Shown piece after piece: positions 11,701 to 25,100 of a stretch of DNA of 64,000 nucleotides; the first letter of the stretch is position 1, and every line of letters begins with the position of its first letter. Where the stretch lies: the NCBI GenBank assembly GCA_025617745.1, contig CM046854.1:63445606-63509605 (forward strand), in the 5' to 3' direction. The notes beneath the pieces were generated by a model, which was not told the DNA's origin, did not search any database, and saw only the letters and a list, made by a program, of their open reading frames with translations. The position numbers were made by a program, and so were the translations under genes. The stretch is from Heliocidaris erythrogramma. Its lineage: Eukaryota > Echinodermata > Echinoidea > Camarodonta > Echinometridae.

Positions 11701-14700
11701 AGACCGAACACAATTTTACATTACCTGGAATCAGTCGCTTTTGGAATCGGTGTAGAGTCGGTTTTGCGGTGTGACTCAGGTATCAAATCTGTATCTGAAT
11801 CCAATGAAATGTGATCATTACACTTTCTTCATTCCGAACCCAAGCACATGCTTATGAGACGTACGACCAATGGTATAAAAGCCTACGCATAAATACCATG
11901 CCCTGTTATGTATATTATTTGGTTATCTGGGTTTAAGCTGAGAATTGTCCCCGGTTTGATAAAGATATATCTTCCCGAAACAAGAGAATATTTGTTGAAC
12001 AAGGATTTATTCTTGTCTTGCAAAAGGAATAATTTTCTTATTTGCATCTGCAGGTATCCAATTACGATTTTGACTATAAGTACAAATGTGAGGCGAAGGG
12101 GGAAGCAGTAAGCGGCATCTCATCTATGACAGCTGAATTTGGAGTAGAACAAACAAGTGGCAAAGGTACAGGGGGAGTGGGGTACCTAGGAGGTGCCCCT
12201 CAATTAAATGGAAAATAACAGAAAAATGAGGGGTGGGTGGGGGGGGGGGGGCAGGGGAATGGGGAGGGAGGGGAGGGAGACATCCCCTAACTAACCGATT
12301 CGCTCCCACTTCTGTCACTTTATGAAAGGCTTAAATCGTCATATAAATAGGATGATTTGAAGCCCTTTTTAGCAAACTTAATTGAATTTAGAAAAATAAT
12401 TCAGACCCTTGTATCATTTAGAATTTAGTGGTAAATTACTTTTTTAGCCTTCAAATATTCTATAAAATGGAACATCACGTGAATATGTATATTTCTAATC
12501 TCACAAATGCAAAAATGGAACCCTCAACTGGGCAATGTAGTAAATATTCTGAAGTTTAGGCCTACGCGCGTTGTCCCTTTTCCTCCAAAATACGCATGTT
12601 CGTTGTAATTATAGATTATGTGTGATTCTCTCATATATATACTTCGGTAATTAGTGTGTTCAAATTCTTATACTTCATGCTTTCTTATATTTTTCTTTCT
12701 CTAGGGCTACATGGAGGTTTTATTTTTCTGATAATACTAGCAGTCATCCTAGCAGTTTTAGCAGCCGCAGCTATCTATCACCGGAGAATCGGATTACCCT
12801 GTTTAAAAAGTGGTGAACATTATTTTCTTTACTTCATTTTAGTCATCTTTTACGATTATGATATTTTATTGAAAATAGAAAGCTAAAACTCAGTCATCAA
12901 GTCCAGTGTTCTAAATTCTTGTGCATCTATAATAAGGAAGTTATTTTTTTAATCAAATTAAACTTGCATACATATACATGTCATGACAAAACATAACAAA
13001 TACATTAATTTCAAAACATTACAAACAGAAGTTCGTTTTACATAATATTCAGTATTTAAGTTCCTTTAAGTCATTTTCTTTTCACATTTTTTCCAGAACA
13101 CTACCATTTGATCTCCATTTTAATTCTTTTATAATTTATTTTTTTTCCTTTAAATATTAGATGTGTGCCTAAATTAATGAATACATTGTAAAAAGCAAAA
13201 TACTTACATTCACTTCCCCCTTGTCTACCTATAACTATATCTTCATAATTTATTTCAAAATTTTTAACAATTACTTCGATAACAACACCAAATTTACTAA
13301 ATTTACTCCAAAAAAGTCTTGAAAAATAACAAATTTTAAAAAGATAATGATTTTCAATAGTATTACAATTATATCAAAGTGGGATTCAGACAATCTAAAA
13401 CGAAACAAATATTCATTAGACATCAATAACTTAATCTTTTCTTTTCAAATCTTGTTCCAGTTCAGGTTCTTTTTGAAATATAATGACCAATATTGTTTAA
13501 CATTAGGGGTAATGAATTTTTTGTCTACTAAAATATTATAGATTTTGAAATTCTTGTTCGTACTTTGTTTCATACGTAAAAAAGGATTTTGGTTATTTTA
13601 ATGAAAATAGCTTACAGTGGAATCATTATTTTAAATTTTTTCTTGAAGCAAAAATGTTTTTTCTATTTTTCAGGTATAAAACTCCAAATTAACTTCGATT
13701 CACATAAGTAATTTCCTCTCTTCTTTAATTTTGATTGAATACATGATGAATCAATTAGTCCGTCTTTATTTACAATATCTCTAATAACGAGAATGCCAGC
13801 ACATACCCAGTGTGTGCAATAAAAACATTTATTTTTATTTTTAATATGTGTATTACCCCATAATAACTGCTGCCTTATATCTTCAGCCGTGTTACAGAAA
13901 AAGGAGCATGGGAAATACTGACATAATTTAGGTTATGTTTGAAAGAACTAAAGATTTTAACATTGTAACTTTCCCAAAAAAAAGTAATTTTCGACATATC
14001 CATAGCAACACTTCGCTTTTTCGTTCCAAGTTTTTTTATATGCATCATACATATTTTTTCTGAACTACATCCCTAGCGTTTTTATAAATGCACTGGTCCA
14101 ATCTATCTCTTTGAAAAGATTGCAATTAAAATTTCCAAAACTAAAACCTTTAGTTTATAAATATCTTTTTCATTACGTTTACTAAAGACTGTTCATCAGC
14201 TACAAAGACTGTTGTGTCATCAGCAAATTGGCTAATCCTAACCTCAACGACTTCATTTGCTTTGCTAGGTAGCTTTATACCTTTCACATCAATGCTTTTA
14301 TATAAATCAATCGCCATAAACTCCACTACTACACTGTAAAAACTGAAGTGATGTATAGGGACTGCTATTGTAATGCACACAGCGTGCTATTTCAGCACTT
14401 TCACGGGAGCTGGACCGGCTCCTTAAACTGCTAAACATTCATTAAAAAAAAACGTGATTTTGGCGAGCCTCGAACCAGGGTCCGCTGATCGAGAATCGCT
14501 GGCATTACCGCTAGACTAACTCCCATCGTACGATTTAGAGCAGATCATATTGTTACATAGTGAATTTACGACTCCACATAGACTCCCATGACTAAACTGG
14601 ATGGCAAGAAGCATTCGTTAGTCTATCGGTAACGTCAGCGCCTCTCAATCAGCGGAACCTGGTTCGAGGCTCGCAACGGTCACATTTTTTTTTTGCTGGT

Positions 14701-17700
14701 AATTTAGCACACTACAAGTGCTAAAACAGCACTTCAGGTGCAGTCACTATACATGCCCCTAAAAGTACCACTTTAGTTTTTGCAGTGTACTAAAAATGAA
14801 AGGGCAGACACTGGACAAACTTGTCGTACCCCCTCTCTTTAGAGGGAAATAAACCGACTGCCAATTTAAATTCATTATACAACTTTCTGCATCAGCATAT
14901 AAAGATTTTATATATCCTATAAACTTCTCACCAAAATTAAACTTCTCAAGAGCTTTATAAAGAAATTCTCTATTAACCTTATCGAAGGTCTTTTCTAGGT
15001 CTAAAAATAACATCGCCCCAGACCTTTCACGTTGTTGCATAGAATTAATCAAATCATCCGTATATTGTTACCTATAAAACGACCTTTTAAATAAGCATTT
15101 TGATCTAAGGAAAAAAATGAAGGACTGATTTTAACCTATCTGCCAAAACTGATATTTTGTAGTCAGTATTTAACAGACTTACAGGCCTCCAATGGGTTAA
15201 TAAATGTTTTTGACCTTTTTTTATGCAAGAGTGTTATAACGGCCCTACTCTGGCTAACCGATAACTTCTCATCAGATAGGGAATATTTGAATAGATTTAA
15301 CATAATGTCTTTCAAATTGTTCAAAAAACATTTATAAAATTAAAAAGTTAAACCATCTTGACCTGGGCTTTTACCAAGTTTTGAATTCTGAATAGCATTT
15401 TTACATTCAAAGAGCGACAGTGCGCTATGGCACCATTACTTTTTGTTTTTCATTTAGGACATTTTCTATATGAATATTGTTTAATTTATAAACAAATCTT
15501 TAGGCATTTTTACTCCCAGTGTTAAAGATCGTATGCTCGATCTGTAATGAAATCTGTAATTAAAAATGAATATTAATGAGTCAGAAAGAAGAGGATCTTG
15601 GGTATTTGATTCTAGTTTCATCGTGACTTGGCCGTGAACCAGAATAGCCTGGTGGTTAAGTTGCTGCCCGGCAAGCAGTAGATGACAGGTTCGAATCCCG
15701 CTGGTTCCAATTTTTTCTGACTTGTGTTTTTCATTACAGATCAAGCATACGATCTTTAACACTGGGAGTAAAATGCCTAAAGATTTGTTTACAAATTAAA
15801 AATTCCTCCCCAGTCAAGCTTCTTCGTGTATATGAATATTGTTTAAATTATAAAGTCGTTTACATTATTATTATCATTGTCGTGTTGTGAATAAAGCTCA
15901 GTAAAATAATTCACTTCAGCTGTCAAAATATCAGTTTGACTTCTGTATACTTTATGTGTTCAACTTTAAACAAACTCTTCTGTTGATAATTTCTTTTTTC
16001 GAGACCCAGAAAAAAATTATTGTAACGGTCTCCTTCTTCATACCATTTTATCCTTGCCTGATCTAACCTATTCTCCATGAACCTGATAATCATCCAGGCT
16101 ATTCAACTCTCTCCTTATATCTTTTATTTCTTGTTTCTGCTCACCGGATAAAACTTTCACTTTCTTAAGATAGTCTAGTCTCTTTTGTAGATATAATTTT
16201 TTATCTTTTGTTTAACTGGATTTATCTATGCAATATTCTATTGATATTTGCATTGCATCATTGGCGGATCCAGGGGGGGGGGGCACTTCCGGCCCGTGCC
16301 CCCCCCCCCCCCCCCTTTGGAAGAAAGGTATGCATTTTGACCGTAGACGATCGGCCATTTTCTGGACCCCTATAATCCCCCCCCCCCCCCCCCCCCCACA
16401 CTGAGCGACTTTTCGAGAAGCTGGAGAGACAAAAACAAAATACAGGTCTACAAACCTTCATTTATGTGCCCCCTCTTTTACTCAATCCTGGATCCGCCCC
16501 TGCATTGCATACAATTTCGCAATCGTTGTCGTCTGGCTGAGATGAAACATCGATGAATGCAGTGCACCGGAGGTCTCCTCTCTTATGCCCCGGCAGGGAG
16601 AGTCTTATGAATTGACCTTCACGACACTCACGAGCGCAGTGCCCTACTTTCAAGCACTTGTTGCATTTGATGTTTTCTTTGACTTTTTCCTTTTCACGAG
16701 TTTCTTTTTGCTCTCTATGGTAGATTTTTGCACGAAATCCTACAACTTCAAACATATTTGGTAAGGGGGACTGGGAAGTTCGATGAAGATAAACTTCCTC
16801 CCAGTTTTGAAATGGTTAGCTTTAATACCGTCAGATTCTCTTGCACACTCGTACTTCTCTTCAGTAACTGGTTTTAATACCTTTTTGATGAAAGTAGACT
16901 TTATGTCACTGTTGGCAACTGAGAGAGGTACAATGAAAACTTTTGTGGTAGGTTTGTCGCAGGTGTGTAGGTGTGAATTAGCATCGATAAGATCTATCTC
17001 CTGGCTTCTCAGTGCTAAACCATTTATGAGGCTCTTCTGCATGCCTTGCCTTTAGATCTAGTGGATAAATGCGCCACAAATTTCGAATTCTCTGTGCGCC
17101 ATCGATAGTAGAATCACCAGAAACTCCAATATCAAAGAAAGCACTGTTTTTGAAGAAAACACGACGACCTCTGGGTGTGGTACCCCCGGTGTTAGTCGAG
17201 CGTTCACACTGGCAATAATTGCTTAAAAACAAAGAGCGGACTGGGGTGTCGTAATGTCCCCTATCGGGAAACTCTCGGGTATGGGTATATGGAAATACCG
17301 TTTAGTGACCAGCTTAAAACTCACTCCAAAGTCATGAACCACATCAACAAGATTTTGGAAATGAACAAAATCACGGAAAGCACACAAGTAAGTCTAAGTT
17401 AAAAGTTCACATATGGTTCAAATATGTCTCTAAGTAAAAAAAAAATCACCAAAATTATGAATTTGGAATACGGCTATGTGAAACTGTGGCGTCTGTCACA
17501 GCCGGCCATCTTTAAGTCAGTTAACCCTAACAGTACTAGGCCGGGTATTTTGGGAGTTCTTATGGCCGGGGGGGGGGGGGGGGGGCGGCGGCCTCCCAGG
17601 CCCCCCCCCCCCCCTAAGATCTCGGCAACGGTGGACTCTGCGCGCATGAAATTTGGCACAGATGTAGATTACCTTATGTAGAACACAATCCCGGTGTAAT

Positions 17701-18770
17701 TTTTTCAATATTCTTGTTCGTGTTTTTTTCTCAAAATGGTAAATTTTGCTATATGAAGATGAAAATGGATTGAATATTGGCTGTAACTGCACCTCTAAGA
17801 CTCAAAAATACATAAAAAGAAAGAAAATTGGGCAAAACGGTGTTTTATTCATTAATATTCATTAATATGCAAATTAGCTGTGTCATGTGTATTGCAAGCA
17901 AATGTATTTCTTTGTTTCTATTCTTATGTATTTCTTTGTTTTTAAACTTATGTATTTTTTTGGTTTTTGAATTTTAATGTATTCTATTGTTTGCCAGCCA
18001 TAAAGCATATTTGTTAAATGAATATTGTGATAATAAACAAGAAATTGTAATGATTACTAGGAATGGTTACTTTTTTGCCATAGGCTAATACACACATGAA
18101 TGGAGAATTTGATCATTTTGCTTGACATAATTGTAATCTGACACCAGAACCGTATGACCGATCCACATAAATGAGGTATCAAAATGTGCATGAAACATCA
18201 GGGAAAAAAGTCATGAAATTTGAGCGCGAAAGAATCAGCCGTCGCGAGGTCACGTACAAAATTCTGGAGGGGGGGGGGGGCCTCCCAGCCCCCCCCCCCC
18301 CCCCCCGGCCTAGTTAGGGTTAAGAAGTTATTTATTTGTGATTACGTTTTGCTGGTATGAAGGCTGAATTTTGTGTTTTTTCCAAAATATTTTGCCTTTG
18401 TCTATCCAGCTACAGCTGCGGACAATGCGGAAGCCCAACCCTTGAATGAAGTAGAAGGTAAGATAATTTTGAATATTTGTAAACGTATTGTAGAAAACCA
18501 ATCTTTTACATTATAACATAATTTCAGTTTCATTTCATTTCAGTTTCATTTCATTTTGTCTTTATTTCATAAACCAAGAAAAAATTCATTGTCCGAATGC
18601 AACGCACAACTCTGATGCCATGGAATGAATGGAAACGCATGAATCAGAGCAATAGAAGAGTATGATATTGTAATAATAATGTTAATGATGATGAAAGTTA
18701 ACTTGACATTCAGTACGTTCCTAACGGTAAATCATATCACAGCATGTGCAAAATAACAGTAGTCGTAATA

Positions 18771-18819
<49 letters not shown>

Positions 18820-21800
18820 GTTACTGTTCAAACAAGGTGTTAATATACAATATCCAAAATGACACAGGGTTATTAAATTGTAAAAGCAATAAGATTTTTA
18901 AAAATCTATTTAGGATGGAAAGGAGATTCAAGGAGCTGTTTGACTCTGTAGCGTTTGCTGCTTTGATAAAGGAGAAAACATTGTTCCTATAGGTTTCAAT
19001 TACTTTAAAGGGTGCACGCCAAGAAAAAAATAAAAGAGACTAAAAATACACTGTTGGTCATAATGTTAGCATAATACGTATTTTCATAGTCATCCGTTGA
19101 TTTAATCATATTTAAAAGCCTAAATAGATAATATTGACCAGGTTCATTGATTACATAATGATTTTGTATTGTCGAGGTAAAAGTCGGTCAAGTGAAACAT
19201 TCCATAACGTGGCCTATCTTATTGTTTGGTGCTATGAAAGGCAGAGCCTCCTTTCTGCTGTTGTTTTGCTGTCCATTTCGTGCAGAAAGGCTACGTGTGT
19301 TAACAGCCCGTTTTCAGAGTTAGCTTGATCAATTCCTACCAAATTTGGTACACTGATTCCTTACACTATGCCTCGCCCAACGGCACTTGCAATTCGTCAG
19401 AGGGTCCTTGCACTCCGACGGAATGGACGGACACAGGCCCAGATTGCAGATATTCTTGGACTATCGCAGAGTTGTGTGTGCCGCATCCTCAGAAGACATC
19501 GAGAGGCGGGTACTTTGAGTCCAGAGAGATCTACAGGTTTACCACGAAGAACATCCGCACGGGATGACCGTCAACTGCTGAACATGTGCCGTAGGAACCG
19601 GAGAATGCCAGCGAGTCGTCTTTGCCACTTGTGGAGGAGGCACTTCGGAGTGAACGTTTCACGGGAAACCATAAACAGGAGACTTGTCCAACATGGCTAC
19701 AGAGCTCGGCGAATGACCAAGGTTCCACGTCTCACTGTTCGCCACCGGGTTGCTCGACTCGAGATGGCAGCTTGGTTACTGGCGCCATGTAATCTTCACT
19801 GATGAAAGCCGGTACATCCTTGACCGCACCGATGGGAGGCAGAGGGTTCGACGATTGCGGGGCGAGAACCTCTGTAAAGACTATGTCCAGGAAACCAATC
19901 AAGCAGGTGGAGGCTCAGTGATGGTATGGGCCGGAATACATTATGGCGGAAAAACGCCATTGGCTGCACCTGAAGGAAACGTCAACGCCGTCGTGTACCG
20001 CGATATCCGGGAACGCCATTGTCTTCCATACGCGAGAAGAGTATATGGCAATAACTTTCAGCTCCAAGACGACAACGCTCGATCACATAGGGCACGTCTG
20101 GTGAGGGAATTCCTTGACGCAGAGGACGTGCAGCAGATGCCTGGCCTGTTCCACATCATGAGCAGCCTATGCATTGGCCGTGCCATCAAGAGAAATAATC
20201 ATCCTCAAAATGTGCAGGAGTTAGCCCAGGCACTGACCGAAGAGTGGGATGCACTGCCCTTGAACACCATCAACAACCTTGTGGACAGTATGCCACGGCG
20301 TGTGGAGGCACTGGTGCGTGCCAGAGGTGGCCATACCAGGTACTAAGTGACCCAACAAGAATAAAAAGAGGAACACTTTCCTTCAATCATCAAAAGATCG
20401 CAAGATTTTAATTTTCACGATAAACTTATCATCGTTAAACATTTACCAAAAACGATACATTTTATCAAGGAATCCAAGGTCTGGATGATTGTGTTTGTAA
20501 AAAGTTTAAACCAGTGTATAAAGTTTGTATGAATTAATTTTTGTCTTATATTTTTTATTTCATATGTTGAGAACAGATTTATCAATAAAAATCGATGAAG
20601 ATATAAGCTTTATTTTGCAAAAAAAATGACTCGCATTGTTGTCAATAGTGTACGAAAGGTAGAAAAAAAATTATGCTACCATTATGACCAACAGTGTAGA
20701 TAGTTTCAAGTAGGAATATAGGAACTGATCAGCATGTCATACTTGCTCACCTGAAACTCTCGAAGATATGCACACGTGAGCTGGTTCTCATAATGAATTT
20801 CCATTTTGCAAAATTTCAGTCTGATCTAAAAAAAAAGAAGAATATCTACTTTGAAATTCATGGGGAATACCTTTGTTGCATGGTAATTACCACCAAGTCT
20901 ACAATGCCTTGAAGACTTTGCAAAAGGCGATTGCTGGGGACCAGTTGGAATAACGTTTCACTTAGCTATAGTTCAAAGTTTTATAGGTTTATCTTGTGCT
21001 CTTTTCGCTAGCTGGCATTGCAAGGCTCAGAAGAATTATCAGGGACTACACACCTGGTAAACTGACGGATAAGGTGTTGAAGCCAGGCCTTACATGCCCA
21101 GATCATATCCGATTAGCTATAGTTGGAGCAACAGCCGCAGGGAAATCTTCTGTGATCCGATCTCTCAAATACGCTTATTCAGGTTTGTGTATAACTTTCT
21201 TGGATATTATAGAATGTAAGGAGAAACATATTCATCAATTGGTCTTTCATATTGCAATAAATTTGTAGATAGATATTTGACATATCTATTAGAAATGTAT
21301 TGAAATAAATCTAGTCATTCTTAAAGTGGAGCAGATGGTTCAGTTGTTCAATGTATATAGGATTTTAATTTTTAGTTGAGTATATTAATGTTCCTGTGAG
21401 TTCATATTAAGACGTATAAGTGGCTTTCATAATGATCCAATCCTCTAAATAAGTTCATGATTATACTGCTCTTCTAAATCTCTTTTCAGAGAAATAAAAG
21501 AGGAATGATGTTTGTACTCCACAACTAAATATTTTACCGTTATATAGCGTTATATAATTTCATGTTTATATTTTTACGATCGCGAATAAAACCAAACCAA
21601 AGCACCAGATGTTAACAAGTATTCAAAAATATACTACTACTATGCTATTCCTATTAATAATACGAGTGGCGGATTTAGGGGGGGGGGGGGCTCACGTGGC
21701 CCGTGCCCCCCCCCCCCCCTTAGAACGATTTTTTTTTGCCTGTCAGAGAATTATGGAGGGGAATATATATATTTTTTTTGTTCCCCACCCCCTAGCAACT

Positions 21801-21957
21801 TTTTGAGAGCTGGTGAGACCAAAAAAATACGGGTCTCCCTCCAAGCAGTTTCCAAAGGTTGACAAACCTGCATTTGTGTGCCCCCCTTATACAATCATTG
21901 ATCCGCTCCTGGCTAATACTATTACTATTACTACTACTACTGCTGCTGCTGCTGCTC

Positions 21958-21992
<35 letters not shown>

Positions 21993-22129
21993 GCTAATTC
22001 TACAAATTCTACAACAGCAACAAGAACAACAAATATTACTACAACTACCACTACCACCACCTCCACTACTACTACTACTACTACTACTACTATTACTTTT
22101 ACTACTACTACTACTACTGCTGCTACTAC

Positions 22130-22169
<40 letters not shown>

Positions 22170-25100
22170 GCCTACTGCCCGGACACGGGTATAGCACATG
22201 GAAAAAATATCAAGTTTTAGCAATCTTCTTCTGCTCACAATTTTGGCTGCCTATTTTCCTTGAGTGTCTTTTAACTCGCCGCTGACTACTACTACCACTA
22301 CTACTACTAATAATAATACTTATACTACTATTACTATTACCTACAACTATTACACTTCTTTTACTACTACTACTACTGCTGCTGCTGCTACTACTCTACT
22401 ACAACAACAAATACTACTAACGATAATGAATAATGTATTTTTGTAAGGTGTATATAGCAAGGAAATTGAAATCACCAAGGGAACAGGTGCAGGAGCAGTA
22501 ACAATTGAGTCAGCCTTCTATAAAATCACCGACTCCATACATATCCAGGATAACAGAGGTTTGCTAGATTTTGATACACAAAATGTCGGAAAGATAATTC
22601 AAGGAATAGGTAAGGATCAATTTGATTATGATGTGAAATTCTAAAGTGTCATACTGTCATCATTATGTTCTTTTAAGCTTTCAGAATGATGGCGAGTCGC
22701 TAAATGATTATAAAAAATAGGAATGAAAATTTACAATGACAAAATCTTATAAATATTGACAAGAATACTCAACTCTAAGATATCTGTAAAAAGAAAATAT
22801 AAGGGCACATCTCTAGAAATACTTTTATTAATAGGCTTAGTATTACAACATAGATTTTACTGGCCCTGTACGTCTTTTTTATTTTCAGTTTTCACAGATG
22901 TGTTGTCCCAGTATTCCCATTTATTTTATTTTAAAATCCCTTTTTCCCCTTCTTCCTCTTCTACTACTTGTTGCTTTTGTTTTTGTTTTTCTTCTTATTC
23001 CTTTACATCTTCTTTCACAAGGCTGTAGGTACGACTGAGATTTGTACAATTCTGTAAAGTCAATCAATCTATATCTTGGTATTCAGATTCAGATTCAACT
23101 TTTATTGACTGTTTTCAATCATATTAACATAATACTGTAGTGCATAACATAAAATGAATACAATAATAACAAAATATAACAATTATGTTTTTTCCATAGA
23201 TATGGCACAATATCAAATATCAATAAGTAAAAAAATATGATGCATAAATATTAACCTATTAAGTGATGTTGAAAACAGTTGGACATGTTTAAAAGCAAAG
23301 CTTGTATGTTACATGTCCAGAAACTTATATTACTTAATCACGAGTGGGTCGTTCAATAATATTAAAGTCATAAAGCATAAAGCATACATTATTTGACATG
23401 CCCGTAAGGTTTTACTTAACACAACAGTTGGAAACAGCATTAGCGACATGTATCTAATTGAAAATATGTATTTGGTGATGTTACTTTTTCTTTATTCCCC
23501 CTTTCCCTTAACCTCCCTTCAGTTGTCCTTGTCCTTTAACATGGGTGCTTCTATATCTTTTTGGTTTCTCTTTTTCATCAGGAGAGGAAAGAGTTTGCCT
23601 GTTGATACCCATATTTCGGTTAGTAATGATATTAAATGGTTGTTAAGCTATTGATGTATTGTGTATTTTCATGTCATTCGCCCATTGTTGGTATTCTGAA
23701 TTCCTTGTTTGTCGATGATAATGATATGGGACCAAATATGAGGATACAAATTTTGTCATGATTCACTCGATAAATTGTTTTAAATATAATAAATACTTAA
23801 TAATCAGTACTGCATGTCCAGAAATAGCATTATAAAAATGCTAGTGACTGCCCCATCATACAGTGAACGATGTATGCGAGATTTCTATTATGGCAGAGCT
23901 GAATATAGCCTGACAAAATAATTCCTGTATTTTAGAAATAATACTAAAATACACACACACACACACCCACGTTTACATGGCTTTACTTCCGAGGACAATT
24001 ATTGTTCCTCTATTGTTACTCGTCCTCGGACAGTCGACGGAATAAGGCATAAATTCATTGTTCGACGTTCGAGGACTATTGTCCGCCTTCCGAGGACCAT
24101 TGTTGTCATGATTTTTTTTTTGTTCTCTGTCCGAAAATGTCCTCGGACATAATGCTAAACAAACGCACACCCACACACCCCACTCCGTACACATTGATTG
24201 TGGGGAACGGTATGTTTTCTCCTATTGTATTTTGTACCCAACAAGCATGACTAAATAAAGGCCATCAGTGAACTCTTTTATTATCTGTGCCCCAACTGCA
24301 TGCATATACGATCACCCCCCCCCCCCCCCCCCACACACACACATTATATCTGACCAATCCACTAACAATTTTGATATTGCTGATCTTTTTATTTATTTTT
24401 TATTTGTGTTTTATTAGAAATCAATAGAAAATTAGAAATCACAATATTTACAACTGTTGATCTTGTTATTGAATTATTGAATTATACGACTATTTAGCCT
24501 ATGAGGTGCAGAAGTAGTGGAAGACGACAGCAGCCACAAGTGCCTTGATCACAGATCAGTCTATTGGTAGAGCAAAGAGCGGGTCAGACCTCATCGATAA
24601 CCATAACGATTTTCAATTAAAGGTACACCCAACTATGTTGTATATTAAGAATAGGGCAGCTGATGGGTGTACCCTTATTAAAAATATCGTTATTGTTATC
24701 GTTACCGCTGAGGTCTGACCAGCACTCAATACGATGATATGCACTGTTCTTTTTGCCGTGATATTTTACATATAATTATTTGCATTTCTTTCCGTGAGAA
24801 TCGAATAAACACAGTAACTTTAAAGTAGAAATTCATTCATTTTCTTCATATAGTACATTTATAGATCATCAGAAAGCTTAAACCCCAAGAATAAAATGAT
24901 TCTATTTTCAAGCATTGACACAAAAGTGGAAAGGTGAATTAAGCACAGTGAAGATAGTACTTTGGGAAAGAAGCAGTGGGGAAGGACCGCCGATGAAAAT
25001 GGTCTGTCGAGTATGACGTATGCGGATGGACGCACATGATCTCTACTGCATATTCATTAGCATTCACGCAGTAGTTTTGAACGTCAAGATACGACATAAA

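Larger units (their letters stand above)
12890..17260 (-). mobile_element. Antisense Tx1/L1-like LINE in intron 4
   Basis: Read on the minus strand, 17232-16515 gives pieces of an ORF1-like protein: an RNA-binding-type segment, then KIYHREQKE and a CCHC zinc knuckle (CNKCLKVGHCARECRE). Further on, 15052-14759 gives LFLDLEKTFDKVNREFLYK and YADAES, and 14380-14150 gives ISQFADDTTVFVADEQS, all RT motifs of the Tx1/L1 group. Frames are broken repeatedly, so the copy is dead. Three later elements interrupt it: 14332-14787, 15488-15797 and 16259-16502. The outer limits are estimated from coding remains. Confidence 0.75.

Noticed and set aside
11570-11755. Open frame in intron 2, considered as an extra exon
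   Set aside because: It has no Ig motif, and exons 2 and 3 already join in phase into a normal Ig strand order.
16462-16755. CCHC zinc-knuckle frame as a host gene or LTR-element gag
   Set aside because: Its neighbours on the same strand are Tx1/L1-type RT remains and the KIYHREQKE context, so it is read as LINE ORF1. No long terminal repeats were seen.
21792-22238. Long Ser-, Thr- or Leu-rich open frames
   Set aside because: They translate CTA and TA microsatellites.
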